Shown here in pieces: positions 45,656 through 54,829 of a stretch of 64,000 nt of DNA. A program made the translations under genes and the position numbers. This DNA comes from Owenia fusiformis (lineage: Eukaryota > Annelida > Polychaeta > Sabellida > Oweniidae). The notes under the pieces are model-generated. The model was not told the origin of the DNA. It did no database searches and saw only the letters and a program-made list of their open reading frames with translations. Each line of letters begins with the position of its first letter. The stretch's first letter is position 1. The DNA is taken from positions 33,314,109 through 33,378,108 of the forward strand of contig CAIIXF020000002.1 in the NCBI GenBank assembly GCA_903813345.2, read 5' to 3'.

Positions 45656-45939
45656 CAATAATATATGGAAAAGTATACTCATATTGTATATGAATGACAT
45701 TTGTATATTTCAGATCATTTAGCTCTTTGTGCAATAAGTCTGTGTCCTCTTGTAATTTTAAGAATTTCAGCCATGTTAATATTTTTAAAAATACTATGGC
45801 AGAGAAGCATCAAAATATAAGAGGCCACTCACTTCATTAGCCAAAGCAATCAAAGATAACAAATGTCATTTATGTACAATAGGAATATTTTTCCATATAT
45901 TATAGCAAAATGATCTTTTGATTTCATATTTTTTAGGTT

Positions 45940-46215
45940 TTAATGACCCAATAAAAAAGTGAAATAGACTCTATGTATAAGTATCAGTGGTTCTGTCATA
46001 TTGATTCGCAATTGATGAAAATACAGTGAAAAATGTGCAATACCTGATAAACAGTAACGTATGATGATACAGGCTCCTGTAAAATACAAGCGATTTGACG
46101 GGAAGTAGTCTGTAGGCAGGCTAGTTTTCACTTCAGCAGAATCTGTTGGATTTTCATCTAAACAAACAGCGTTAATCCTGGCTTGCATTGACAGATATAT
46201 TTTTGGAATCACCAA
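45940..46215 (-). CDS. Unassigned exon candidate
   Basis: An open frame reads V-I-P-K-I-Y-L-S-M-Q-A-R-I-N-A-V and then Y-F-P-S-N-R-L-Y-F-T-G-A-C-I-I-I-R-Y. A good donor TATCAG/GTATTGC follows at about 46040, after which the frame loses character. No family was recognised and the start is unknown. Confidence 0.3.
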   Translation of the reverse strand: MVIPKIYLSMQARINAVCLDENPTDSAEVKTSLPTDYFPSNRLYFTGACIIIRYCLSGIAHFSLYFHQLRINMTEPLILIHRVYFTFLLGH

Positions 46216-46345
46216 AGCTATTTGGAATATCCTTCAATCAATCAGATCTTAAAATACAATGGGGTCATTTGTACCCCTCTGCTTTGAGTTTAAAAAGACC
46301 CTACCATCTCCAGTCCAGTTGTTTGTTCTCACTCAATTGAGTACA
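46215..46345. repeat. Short dispersed repeat shared with 47400-47495
   Basis: AATACAATGGGGTCATTTGT, CCCCTCTGCTTTGAGTTT, then CCATCTCCAGTCCAGTTGTT recur at 47415-47490 with a few changes. Non-coding. Confidence 0.8.
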
Positions 46346-46520
46346 TCAATCAGTGACGCAAATAGGTAATTATTTTAATCAAAACGTAGCATTATAATAA
46401 TACATACTTAAAAACATGTTCTTTCCTCGCGATTCCTCTCATTTAGTACAAAATGATGAATGTGCTCTTTATTACGCGCATGAGCAAACCGCCAACTAAG
46501 CATTTTCTAACGAAGCTACC

Positions 46521-46705
46521 TGTTACACTGGCCAAAAAAGCTTCATTGGGACTTAACCTTCGTTGAATTTTCTACTCAATTGCTTCGTTATCAACTAAGC
46601 TTTTCTAATGAAGGCGGAGGTGTTACACTGGCCAAAAATTGCTTCGTTACGAAGCTTTTTGTCAAATTGCTTCGTAACGAAGCATTTCAACTGGCCTGTG
46701 TAACA
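46521..46705. mobile_element. Small palindrome-rich MITE candidate
   Basis: TGTTACACTGGCCAAAAA occurs at 46521 and 46621. The right end TGGCCTGTGTAACA (46692-46705) is its inverted counterpart. Inside are two perfect 15-bp near-palindromes, GCTTCGTTACGAAGC and GCTTCGTAACGAAGC, and several GCTTCGTT words. It may be a nested pair of an 85-bp and a 185-bp unit. No coding capacity. Target duplication not resolved. Confidence 0.6.
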
Positions 46706-46839
46706 GAGGTCATTTTGACACTTTGCTGCGTTGTGAAGTTACGCGAGTCACAGTCCACGGCTGTGGATTATCCTCCCTTGTGCTAGTTGTATAAATATCT
46801 ATTGTTTAAAAATCATTGGAGTCATTTGTGATGATGGAA

Positions 46840-47150
46840 TCATATCATCGTCACCAAAATTTTCAATGGAATTATATTTGGTGCAATTTGCTCACCATCG
46901 CTTTCATCATCCGATGATGGCAGCACAATTTCCTTTGTTAAAGCCTCTTTGAATTTTTTTATTTGTAGTTTGGTTTTATTTGACAGGTTTTGTTCGGAAA
47001 TGTTTAATCCATTTATCTTAATATTAAGTCCAATTTCTATTTTGGCGTTTCTAGATTTCTCACTGTTTCTGCTGGACATGATCTCTAACTTCTTCAGGCT
47101 GGCCCATTTGAAAAACTGGATGGGAACCACACTTCCTGTCCAGTTCAGAC
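46840..47150 (-). CDS. Unassigned exon candidate, Lys/Asn-rich
   Basis: A CTATTACAG acceptor (about 47154) leads into G-L-N-W-T-G-S-V-V-P-I-Q-F-F-K-W-A. A Lys/Ser-rich segment follows with P-S-S-D-D-E-S-D-G-E near the end. No domain recognised. The acidic tail and position after a PolB exon fragment on the same strand allow, but do not show, that it belongs to the same gene. Confidence 0.3.
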
Positions 47151-47589
47151 CTGTAATAGAATAATTTTCAATTAAAGTGTCTCACATACTGCCATCTTTA
47201 TTCAGCCTCTTTTTAAGATGGAAATTGCTTGAGCTTAAGCGTTCTTGGTTTTAAGTATGCATTATATTTAGCATCGTCCTCAATCCGATATTTACCCCTG
47301 ACTGGGCTGTCTGTGTTAATTTTTATACAGCTCCAAAGGATTCTCGAACTGATTTTTATTTAACCCTTTGTAGCTAAATTTTATTGTGTCATTCTGACTT
47401 GTAGAATTCTTAAAACACAATATGGTCATTTGTTCCCCTCTGCTTTGAGTTTGAAAATGCCCTTCCATCTCTGGTCCAGTTGTTTGTTCTCACAATAATG
47501 AAATATGCCTATTTACAATCAAATTGATTTGAAAAGTATGCATTAACTTTTTAATATAAACAAATAGCTTTATAACTTACACACCTCTA

Positions 47590-47665
47590 GCCCATGGCTG
47601 ACATTCCATTTCAACAAGTCCAAGGCCAACAAAATCTTCTTAGCTCTCATGCCGCCTGAAACAAG
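47590..47665 (-). pseudogene. Polinton-type PolB exon fragment
   Basis: After a TTGTTTCAG acceptor, the minus strand reads G-G-M-R-A-K-K-I-L-L-A-L-D-L-L-K-W and S-H-G-L-E-V, ending at GTGTGTAAG. The K-I-L-L-A...L-L-K-W block precedes the palm in these polymerases. A second copy (G-M-R-T-K-D-I-L-L-A) lies at 62756-62800, also after TTGTTTCAG, so the splice context is conserved between copies. Confidence 0.6.
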
Positions 47666-47799
47666 GACATATAAAATTTGCACATAGATTAACTCATGTA
47701 TCCATGATTTCATTCATGTCATACTTGAGTATCAGATGTTGTGTTTTAGTTGCTGTTGTTGTTTTATTGTTTCATATTTACCTTTGTCTCAGTAGTTCA

Positions 47800-48285
47800 C
47801 AATGAACAGCTGGCCTTTTATATCCCCCACTAGCAATTCACCCGCCTCATTCATGTGTACAGCGAGTGGATGGTTCAGACCATCTGCAGATGTCAGGAGC
47901 AGACTATGAAATGTTGTTTTGGGTGTGTGTAGTTGTACCCTGTCGTTTCCTGAGTCCGCTACAATAATAAATCCATTGGTATCTGTACAGACACCAGAGG
48001 GCTTATTCAGTCGTCCCTCTCCTGAGCCTCTCTCTCCTTAATGGAGGATTTCGTGGATTACGAATAGGTGACCCATCCTCACTATATATGTGGATCCTGT
48101 TGCTGATTGCAAATGCCAGCTGGCCATCTGTGGTTTTTGTAACACTATAGAACTCCTTGTTTATTTCTTTGATCATCTGGAATGTGCTGCTTTTGTATAT
48201 CTTTGTTGTAGACGAACCTATTGCAACTATATTCCCCAGGTTGGTCACTGTTAGATCATTTATATAATCAGATTAGAGCTGCCTC
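47800..48285 (-). pseudogene. NHL-repeat (TRIM2/3-like) beta-propeller C-terminus, one frameshift
   Basis: One frame reads L-T-V-T-N-L-G-N-I-V-A-I-G-S, D-G-Q-L-A-F-A-I-S-N-R-I-H-I-Y. After a frameshift in an AGGAGAGAGAGG tract (about 48025-48045) it continues G-S-G-E-G-R-L-N-K-P-S-G-V-C and I-I-V-A-D-S-G-N-D-R-V-Q, ending L-F-I-V-N-Y and TGA. These are NHL blades (G-V-x-x-D...I-x-V-A-D-x-x-N-x-R-V-Q) as in TRIM-NHL ubiquitin ligases. RING, B-box and coiled-coil parts are absent; a stop lies just upstream. It is either a pseudogene or a single-error gene end. Confidence 0.75.
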
Positions 48286-48299
48286 TTGACAACACTTGG

Positions 48300-48885
48300 T
48301 CTGACTGAAATTACACAAAAATAATAACAAATAAAAAAACAGAATTTTAATTTTTTAATTATGAATCATGATGTTTATAAGATCAAAATATAAACATCCA
48401 ATAATAATTACAATCAGTTTAATTCAACTGAAGTTAAATATGTCATACATTAAGAAGCTCTTTTATGAATATGTGATGCTTTTTGAAATAAGCAGACGGC
48501 TTTATCATATATTGGTAAAATGTAAAGAAGTCTTCAAATGCAGTCTCAGTCATCTACATTCCCTCTGTTAGTCTCCATCATTTCATGCATTCAGACTCGA
48601 GGAGTTTTCAGCATTTTAACTGATGACTTGGCAGCAGTGGAGTGGACAAAATTATATCTCAAGCGTCCAATATACTGTGAGTTCTCTATACTGGGCATTA
48701 GCAAGACCTTGATGTAAAAAGTTTCATTATGCTCATATTGTATCCAAATATGGATCCAATGCCAGGCTTCTTTTCACAGATACTGATAGGTAAACCATTG
48801 TATTTATTGCATCTATTTAAATATCTTTGAAATAACTGAATTCAATCAAACTAATTAGTGAAATCTTCATTGTTAACTATTTGTT
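48300..48885. other. Non-coding spacer
   Basis: A plus-strand ORF at 48368-48571 has no recognisable domain. The phrase at 48700-48790 has no second copy in the window. Confidence 0.4.
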
Positions 48886-48901
48886 TTTTATTCTTATTTT
48901 T

Positions 48902-49081
48902 AGTTTGTGTTATCATATCCAAACAAAACAGATTCATGATGACATGAGAAAAGACCTAGATTTATTTGATAATGCCAATTTCCCCAAAGACAACACATTG
49001 TTTTCTACAAACAAAAAGAGAGTGATTGCTAATTTCAAGGATGACATTGTTGAGGTTAATATATTTTCAAAGGATGAATAG
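48902..49081 (+). pseudogene. Polinton-type PolB C-terminal exon fragment (plus strand)
   Basis: Following an acceptor CTTATTTTTAG, the frame reads H-I-Q-T-K-Q-I-H-D-D-M, then D-L-D-L-F-D-N and F-K-D-D-I, and closes at TAG 49081. This block lies near the C-terminus of the PolB family. It is the only PolB piece on the plus strand, so it was inverted or comes from a separate copy. Confidence 0.6.
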
Positions 49082-49084
49082 GAA

Positions 49085-49895
49085 ATACACAATATTGCTT
49101 CTATAGTTTATATGGAGGGTATATATTACCTAGTAAAATAACTGACCTGAAAAATTCTAATTTAACAAACAAGTATCAACTTCAGCCATGATACATTTGA
49201 TACTTCTGTTACTGCTATGGCACTTTCCAATTCATTAAATGACACAACTTCAGCATTCTTAATTCATTGTGGACAAGTTGAATATTTCATCGCTTTCTCA
49301 GGTTTTCCATCGCCTTCCCAAAGACACTGTAATCAAAAGCAACATATTATGTCATATTTGTTAAATGGTTTGAAAGATGATATTTTATTTGATATTGTGT
49401 ACATTTTAACATAAGATTAATAGTTATAACATCAGTCTATTGAATTACTTACCTACTGTCCATGAGCTCAAATGCACTCTTGGCCATCTTCCTTCTGTTA
49501 GTATTCAAATCAATATAAGGTTTATGCCATCTCGATAGTTTAAAAGTCATCATACGACGTACATTGGTAACTTTCAGCCCATATTTCAATTATTGCTGTA
49601 TGTTCCTATAATGTACAATGTATAACCCTGTTAGTTGTTGCATAAGTTGCGCCCCATAAGTGTCCTGTAAGCATCTCACTTGCTCCACTGAGGATTTGCT
49701 AGACAACCTCGAGGGATCCCATCTTTGAAATTTATCCACCCTTGATCTACCACTATCTTTAGAAGTGATCTGTATCTGTCCCTTTCAGAATTCCTGCTAC
49801 TCTCTCGGCTTCTAGAGCGAAATCTTCTCTCTGGTGAATCATATCTCGGCGTCTAGCCTCTATCTCTATGATGGGGTTTGTAGGGTCTTCTATGA
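49085..49895. other. No firm gene; Arg/Ser-rich minus-strand stretch
   Basis: At about 49740-49870 the minus strand gives an R-S-R-S-R-E-S-S-R-N-S-E-R-D-R run. That could be an RS-type nucleic-acid-binding tail or chance translation. Nothing else recognised. Confidence 0.3.
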
Positions 49896-49904
49896 GATAT
49901 CGTC

Positions 49905-50056
49905 GATTGTTCTATTTCCTAAATACAGGTCTTCGGCAACAGTTTTGCAGAAGGGTGAAATTATGTCTTTATGTATTTTGGGAGCTAGCGGGTAGTCAGA
50001 ATGGGTATTGTGCAGTTCATCAGGATACTCAAGGTCAACTTCGAGTATATATCCAT
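49905..50056 (-). pseudogene. Polinton-type PolB palm exon, copy with open frame
   Basis: The frame G-Y-I-L-E-V-D-L-E-Y-P-D-E-L-H leads to D-Y-P-L-A-P, a palm block of protein-primed PolB. A second copy at 61541-61683 has lost one base after the E codon. The flanking intron-like DNA (CAAAGACACTGTAATCAGAA, GCAACATATTATGATATATT) is shared too, so exon plus flank was duplicated as a unit. Confidence 0.7.
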
Positions 50057-50099
50057 AGTTTTTCCAAAGACACTGTAATCAGAAGCAACATATTATGAT

Positions 50100-50330
50100 A
50101 TATTTAATACATGTAAAGTTTGAGATATTTTTTTGTACAATTTTAAATCAACACATGATTATTAGTAATGCCATGGTGTTATTGGATTACTTAAAGGAGA
50201 CTTACTTATCAAGCAATATCTTTGTGAATTCGACGTTGCAATCAATCCCCAATCACCCCTTTATCCCAAACAACCCCCCCCCCCCCATCTGGCCTCCTAT
50301 TTAAACATTTCTGAATTACGTCGTCATGTC
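50100..50330. repeat. Shared PolB intron/exon-end repeat
   Basis: TCAACACATGATTATTAGTA to GAATTCGACGTTG is present here and at 51317-51480, 53187-53345 and 61755-61880. On the minus strand its end encodes L-Q-R-R-I-H-x-D-I, the C-terminal end of the PolB N-terminal exon at 61840-62211. Confidence 0.8.
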
Positions 50331-50343
50331 CAATATCAATGGA

Positions 50344-50613
50344 TTAGAGGTTTTTATACCAAAGATTACCAATTTTATCTTGGACCTTCACCATGTGTTG
50401 AATGAAAGTATTTGTGATGTTTTCAATGGCTTTTACTCCTGCTAGCCTGAAATCATGATGGTCAAGTTTACCACCTGCCTTTTTGAACAAAATGAAGGCA
50501 TTTGTGAGGCTCATATTGATGCCATGCAGAATAAATTTCTTGTACCAGCGCCATGATTTACGCTCAAATTCATAGTACCTATTCATTTGATCATTTGTGT
50601 CCACACCACCCAT
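50344..50613 (-). pseudogene. piggyBac transposase fragment with the third catalytic region
   Basis: The frame M-G-G-V-D-T-N-D-Q-M-N-R-Y-Y is the signature around the third catalytic Asp of piggyBac transposases. It is followed by W-Y-K-K-F-I-L-H and N-A-F-I-L-F-K. About 90 codons survive. It is the segment deleted from the 18.4-20.8 kb element, but it belongs to a different copy and no ends were found here. Confidence 0.8.
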
Positions 50614-50737
50614 GTGGTCCTTTGCTTATTTTTGAGATGCAATACAAAGCTGTCGTTGGAATTAAAGATATTACTGTACCTAAAAACTATGAGTTGTAGC
50701 AAAAGGTTACAGGGTTTATTTGAATGATTTTTTCAAA

Positions 50738-51042
50738 TTAGTTGCCTTGTCCTGGAATATGCAAGTCTGCATATTTAAATCCCACGTATCTATTACATGG
50801 GTCTGGGAACTTGTTTCTAATCCGCCACACACAACAGCTAGGGATCACCACACAGTTTCCTCCTCCCAAGTTTTCCCCATTCCCATAATACAAACTGTCT
50901 ATAGGCAGCGTGTCTGAACCCTTTTCGTGTATCTCCATCCATATCACTTGGATCGTAATCCACATATCCCAGGAGGTCTTCCTGGTACGCCATAGCAATT
51001 GCCAACACCGTTACGTCCAGAATGCCTATATCCATCTCCTGA
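50738..51042 (-). CDS. P2X7-like intracellular-domain exon (copy 1, longest)
   Basis: A TTTATTTTCAG acceptor precedes [15 protein letters not shown]. The frame continues with [17 protein letters not shown]. After a one-base change of frame (about 50870) it reads [16 protein letters not shown] and Y-V-G-F-K-Y-A-D-L. This is the C-terminal half of the P2X purinoceptor 7 intracellular domain as found in many stand-alone invertebrate proteins. The upstream Cys-rich zinc half is not in view. The frameshift makes this copy doubtful. Confidence 0.72.
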
Positions 51043-51159
51043 AAATAAAAAGGTGAAGAGAATCTGAGTTGAGACCAAGGCTAATTATATAATTGAAAGG
51101 TTGAGGCTAGATATCATCATACATGTATTGTTAAAAGTAGGGAGTATAAAATTGGGGTC

Positions 51160-51312
51160 ATCATTAAGAATTGGGAGCTTTCAAAGAAAATTTGTGGGAC
51201 AACTAGCACTAGCGGATATGGAGAGGGCCGTGGTAGGCCCAGGAAAAATATTGAGCCAAAAAAGGCCTTTTGGTCCTACCTGGGCTTTTTAAGGCCTAAA
51301 ACTGAAAATTAA
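51160..51312 (+). other. AT-hook-like coding relic (repeat unit 1)
   Basis: The plus strand reads G-Y-G-E-G-R-G-R-P-R-K-N-I-E-P-K-K, containing the AT-hook core R-G-R-P. It ends R-P-K-T-E-N and a stop. In unit 2 (53030-53183) a G replaces R in the core (R-G-G-P), destroying the motif. It may be the tail exon of an unrecognised DNA-binding protein or a chance reading of repeat DNA. Confidence 0.3.
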
Positions 51313-51988
51313 AGTTTGAAATATTTTTTTGTTTTGTACAATTTAAAATCAACACATGATCATTGGTAATGCCATAGTGTTAATGGATTACTTAAAGGAG
51401 ACTTACTTATCAAGCAATATCTTCGTGAATTCGACGTTGAAATCGCTCATCAATCACCCCTTAATCCCAAACCACCACACCATCTGACCTCCAATGTAAA
51501 CATTTCTGAATCACATTGTGAGGTCCCATGTCAATGGGTTAGAGGTTTCTATACCAAAGCACAATTTTATCTTTGACCTTCACCATGTGTTGTTTCAGTG
51601 ATGTTGTGCCACTATATGCAATGTTGGTTTTGTCAAATTTTCAATTGGTCCCACTACTAATATGCAAATCCGGAATGAGTGTGGTCAAATCTTCTTCTGA
51701 GGGCTTTTAATTTTTAAACAGTTGCACAATGGAAAAATTCCAGTTTGACAGTACATATAACAAATCAAATTATAGACATGAAATACAATCCAGATAAGTA
51801 AAATAATATATTAAAATGTACACATGTTATGAGTGTGTGTGAAGCATTTAGTAAAGTCATTTATCATCATCAGTAGGCATTTCCTTTTTGAGCCATATAA
51901 CTGTCATTGTTTGATATGTTTCTGAAGAAGATCACCCCTCTTAAATCCATGGAAGCAATAGTCACAAAATAACCAATTTCCACAATTA

Positions 51989-52135
51989 CATGTTGTATGA
52001 CTAACCTTTTTCCATCATGACCTGTTGTATGATTAACCTTTTTCCATCATGACCTGTTGTATGATTAACCTTTTTCCATCATGACCTGTTGTATGACCAA
52101 CCTTTTTCTATCATAACCTGTTGTATGACTAAGCA
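51989..52135. repeat. 32-bp minisatellite, four units
   Basis: TGTTGTATGA(C/T)TAACCTTTTT followed by CCATCATGACC repeats with single-base changes. The corresponding block in the next 1.8-kb unit (53707-53815) has three units, so copy number changed after duplication. Confidence 0.9.
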
Positions 52136-52489
52136 ACCGACTCATATTCTTGATCCAACAGTGATGTGTTATGGTTTAAGATGAGCATAGACTCACATGT
52201 CTAGCTAGTCTCTGTTCAGTCATGTTCAGTGATATGTTGAGGGAACACTGCTTTGTCATATCTGAAAACATTTACAGAGATGTTGTTTAATTCAAATTTG
52301 TTCATGTCAGTTTTTTAGTAGCTAATTGATACTCTCAGTATAAAGTATAGAAACAAACCCTTTTTTATTACACCTTTTCCGTGTGCTAGTGTTGATAATA
52401 GATGACTGATAATATGGCCCATTGAACATAGAATATGGAATATGAACATTCACTGAAGGTCTTTTGCTAAGCACGTTGATATTTGATTA

Positions 52490-52640
52490 AGAATCGTATA
52501 TCTTTTTGACAGTCTCCTGCCACACCTGGTTTAAATATTCAATTGGTTTCCTCAGTGTATAATGTTCATTTCTTTTTTTCTTTACTAAATTGAACATTGA
52601 TGGCAACATACCTCAACGTCACATTTTACTTCTTCATTGG
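52490..52640 (-). pseudogene. PolB N-terminal exon relic (repeat unit 2)
   Basis: TCGTATATCTTTTTGACAGT, CTCCTGCCACACCTGGTTTA and AACATTGATGGCAACATACC match 62095-62215 with few changes. On the minus strand they encode the F-N-L-V-K-K-K-R-N-E-H-Y and T-V-K-K-I-Y-D-S segments of the exon at 61840-62211. A longer version is at 54225-54405. The rest of the exon is absent here. Confidence 0.7.
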
Positions 52641-52665
52641 TTGAGTCTTATTCATCATCTATGGT

Positions 52666-52906
52666 TCACATCCTATGTGGTTGTGGTATGAAGCACACAC
52701 AACAGCTAGGGATCACCACACGGTTTCCTCCAAGTTTTCCCCATTCCCACAAAACAAACTGTCTATAGGCAGCGTGTCTGAATCCTTTTCGCGTATCTCC
52801 ATCCATATCACTTGGATCATAATCCACATATCCCAGGAGGTCTTCCTGGTACGCCATAGCAATTGCCAACACCGTTACGTCCAGAATGCCTATATCCATC
52901 TCCTGA
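52666..52906 (-). CDS. P2X7-like intracellular-domain exon (copy 2)
   Basis: As copy 1, but the frame is uninterrupted through [20 protein letters not shown] and P-S-C-C-V. It then diverges into C-F-I-P-Q-P-H-R-M and a stop. The final P2X7-type segment (K-F-P...G-F-K-Y) is replaced, so the 3' half of the exon was lost at a repeat junction. Confidence 0.66.
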
Positions 52907-53706
52907 AAATAAAAAGGTGAAGAGAATCTGAGTTAGGACCAAAGCTAATTATATAATTGAAAGGTTGAGGCCAGATATCATCATACATGTATTGTTAAAA
53001 GTAGGGAGTATTCATAAGAAAATTGGGGTCATCATTAAGAATTGGGAGCTTTCAAAGAAAATTTGTGGGACAACTAGCACTAGCGGATATGGAGAGGGCC
53101 GTGGTGGGCCCAGGAAAAAAATTGAGCCAAAAAAGGCCTTTTGGTCCTTACTGGGCTTTTTAAGGCCTAAAACTGAAAATTAAAGTTTGAAATATTTTTT
53201 TGTTTTGTACAATTTAAAATCAACACATGATCATTGGTAATACCATAGTGTTAATGGATTACTTAAAGGAGACTTACTTATCAAGCAATATCTTCGTGAA
53301 TTCGACGTTGAAATCGATCATCAATCACCCCTTAATCCCAAACCACCACACCATCTGACCTCCAATGTAAACATTTCTGAATCACATTGTGAGGTCCCAT
53401 GTCAATAGGTTAGAGGTTTCTATACCAAAGCACAATTTGATCTTTGACCTTCACCATGTGTTGTTTCAGTGATGTTGTGCCACTATATGCAATGTTGGTT
53501 TTGTCAAATTTTCATTTGGTCCCACTACTAATATGCAAATCCGGAATAAGTGTGGTCAAATCTTCTTCTGAGGGCTTTTAATTTTTAAACAGTTGCACAA
53601 TGGAAAAATTTGAGCCATATAACTGTCATTGTTTGATGTTTCTGAAGATCACCCCTCTTAAATCCATGGAAACAATAGTCACAAAATAACCAATTTCCAC
53701 AATTAC

Positions 53707-53817
53707 CTGTTGTATGACTAACCTTTTTCCATCATGACCTGTTGTATGACTAACCTTTTTTCATCGTGACCTGTTGAATGACCAACCTTTTTCTATCATA
53801 ACCTGTTGTATGACTAA
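53707..53817. repeat. 32-bp minisatellite, three units
   Basis: Same unit as 51989-52135, one unit shorter and with TTTTTTCATCGTGACC variants. Confidence 0.88.
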
Positions 53818-54199
53818 GCAACCGACTCATATTCTTGATCCAACAGTGATGTGTTATGGTTTGATGAGCATAGACTCACATGTGTAGCTAGTCTCTGTTC
53901 AGTGATGTTCAGTTATATGTTGAGGGAACACCCCTTTGTCATATTCGAAAATATTTACTGAGATGTTGTTTAATTCAAATTTGTTCATGTCAGTTTTTTA
54001 GTAGCTAATTGATACTCTCATTATAAAGTATAGAAACAAACCCTTTTTTACACCTTTTCCGTGTGCTTGTGTTGATAATAGATGGCTGATAATATGGCCC
54101 ATTGAACATGGACTATGGAATATGAACATTCACTAAAGGTCTTTTGCCTGTTGATTTGATTGGTCTTGGTATATATGAAAAACCTTGTATTGGTTTATA

Positions 54200-54405
54200 A
54201 ACAGCCATATGAATCACAGATTTGATGACGCTAAGCACGTTGATATTTGATAAAGAATCGTATATCTTTTTGACAGTCTCCTGCCACACCTGGTTTAAAT
54301 ATTCAATTGGTTTCCTCAGTGTATAATGTTCATTTCTTTTTTTTCTTTGCTAAGTTGAACATTGATGGCAACATACCTCAACGTCACATTTTACTTCTTC
54401 ATTGG
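54200..54405 (-). pseudogene. PolB N-terminal exon relic (repeat unit 3)
   Basis: As 52490-52640, but it keeps about 75 bp more of the exon, including the region for the K-P-I-R block (GGTTTATAAACAGCCATATGAA resembles 62010-62025). It is not continued to the exon end. Confidence 0.68.
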
Positions 54406-54430
54406 TTGAGTCTTATTCATCATCTATGGT

Positions 54431-54671
54431 TCACATCCTATGTGGTTGTGGTATGAAGCACACACAACAGCTAGGGATCACCACACGGTTTCCTCCAAGT
54501 TTTCCCCATTCCCACAAAACAAACTGTCTATAGGCAGCGTGCCTAAACCCTTTGCGTGTATCGCCATCCATGTCACTTGGATCATAGTCCACATATCCAA
54601 TGAGGTTTTCCTGGTATGCCATAGCAATTGCCAACACCGTTACGTCCAGAATGCCTATATCCATCTCCTTA
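54431..54671 (-). CDS. P2X7-like intracellular-domain exon (copy 3)
   Basis: Same structure and same altered C-terminus as copy 2. It differs by a small number of substitutions (for example E-N-L-I-G for E-D-L-L-G). Copies 2 and 3 are therefore closer to each other than to copy 1. Confidence 0.66.
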
Positions 54672-54829
54672 AAATAAAAAGGTGAAGAGAATCTGAGTTA
54701 GGACCAAAGCTAATTATATAATTGAAAGGTTGAGGCCATATATCATCATACATGTATTGTTAAAAGTAGGGAGTATTCATAAGAAAATTGGGGTTATCAT
54801 TAAAAATTGGGAGCTTTCAAAGAAAAACT

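Larger units (their letters stand above)
36880..45738. repeat. Tandem duplication, copy 2, carrying a transposon insertion
   Basis: Positions 36880-39529 and 44652-45738 together equal copy 1 with a TAT duplication at the insertion point. It contains second copies of the exon candidates listed for copy 1: 37296-38015, 38165-38362 and the split 35685-36140 homologue. Confidence 0.96.

Noticed and set aside
54807-54829. The plus-strand start M-G-A-F-K-E-K-L-N as the true N-terminus of family X copy C
   Set aside because: This DNA belongs to the end of the 1.8-kb repeat (GGGAGCTTTCAAAGAAAA), which also occurs at 51176 and 53045 without family X. It is a fusion at the repeat junction.
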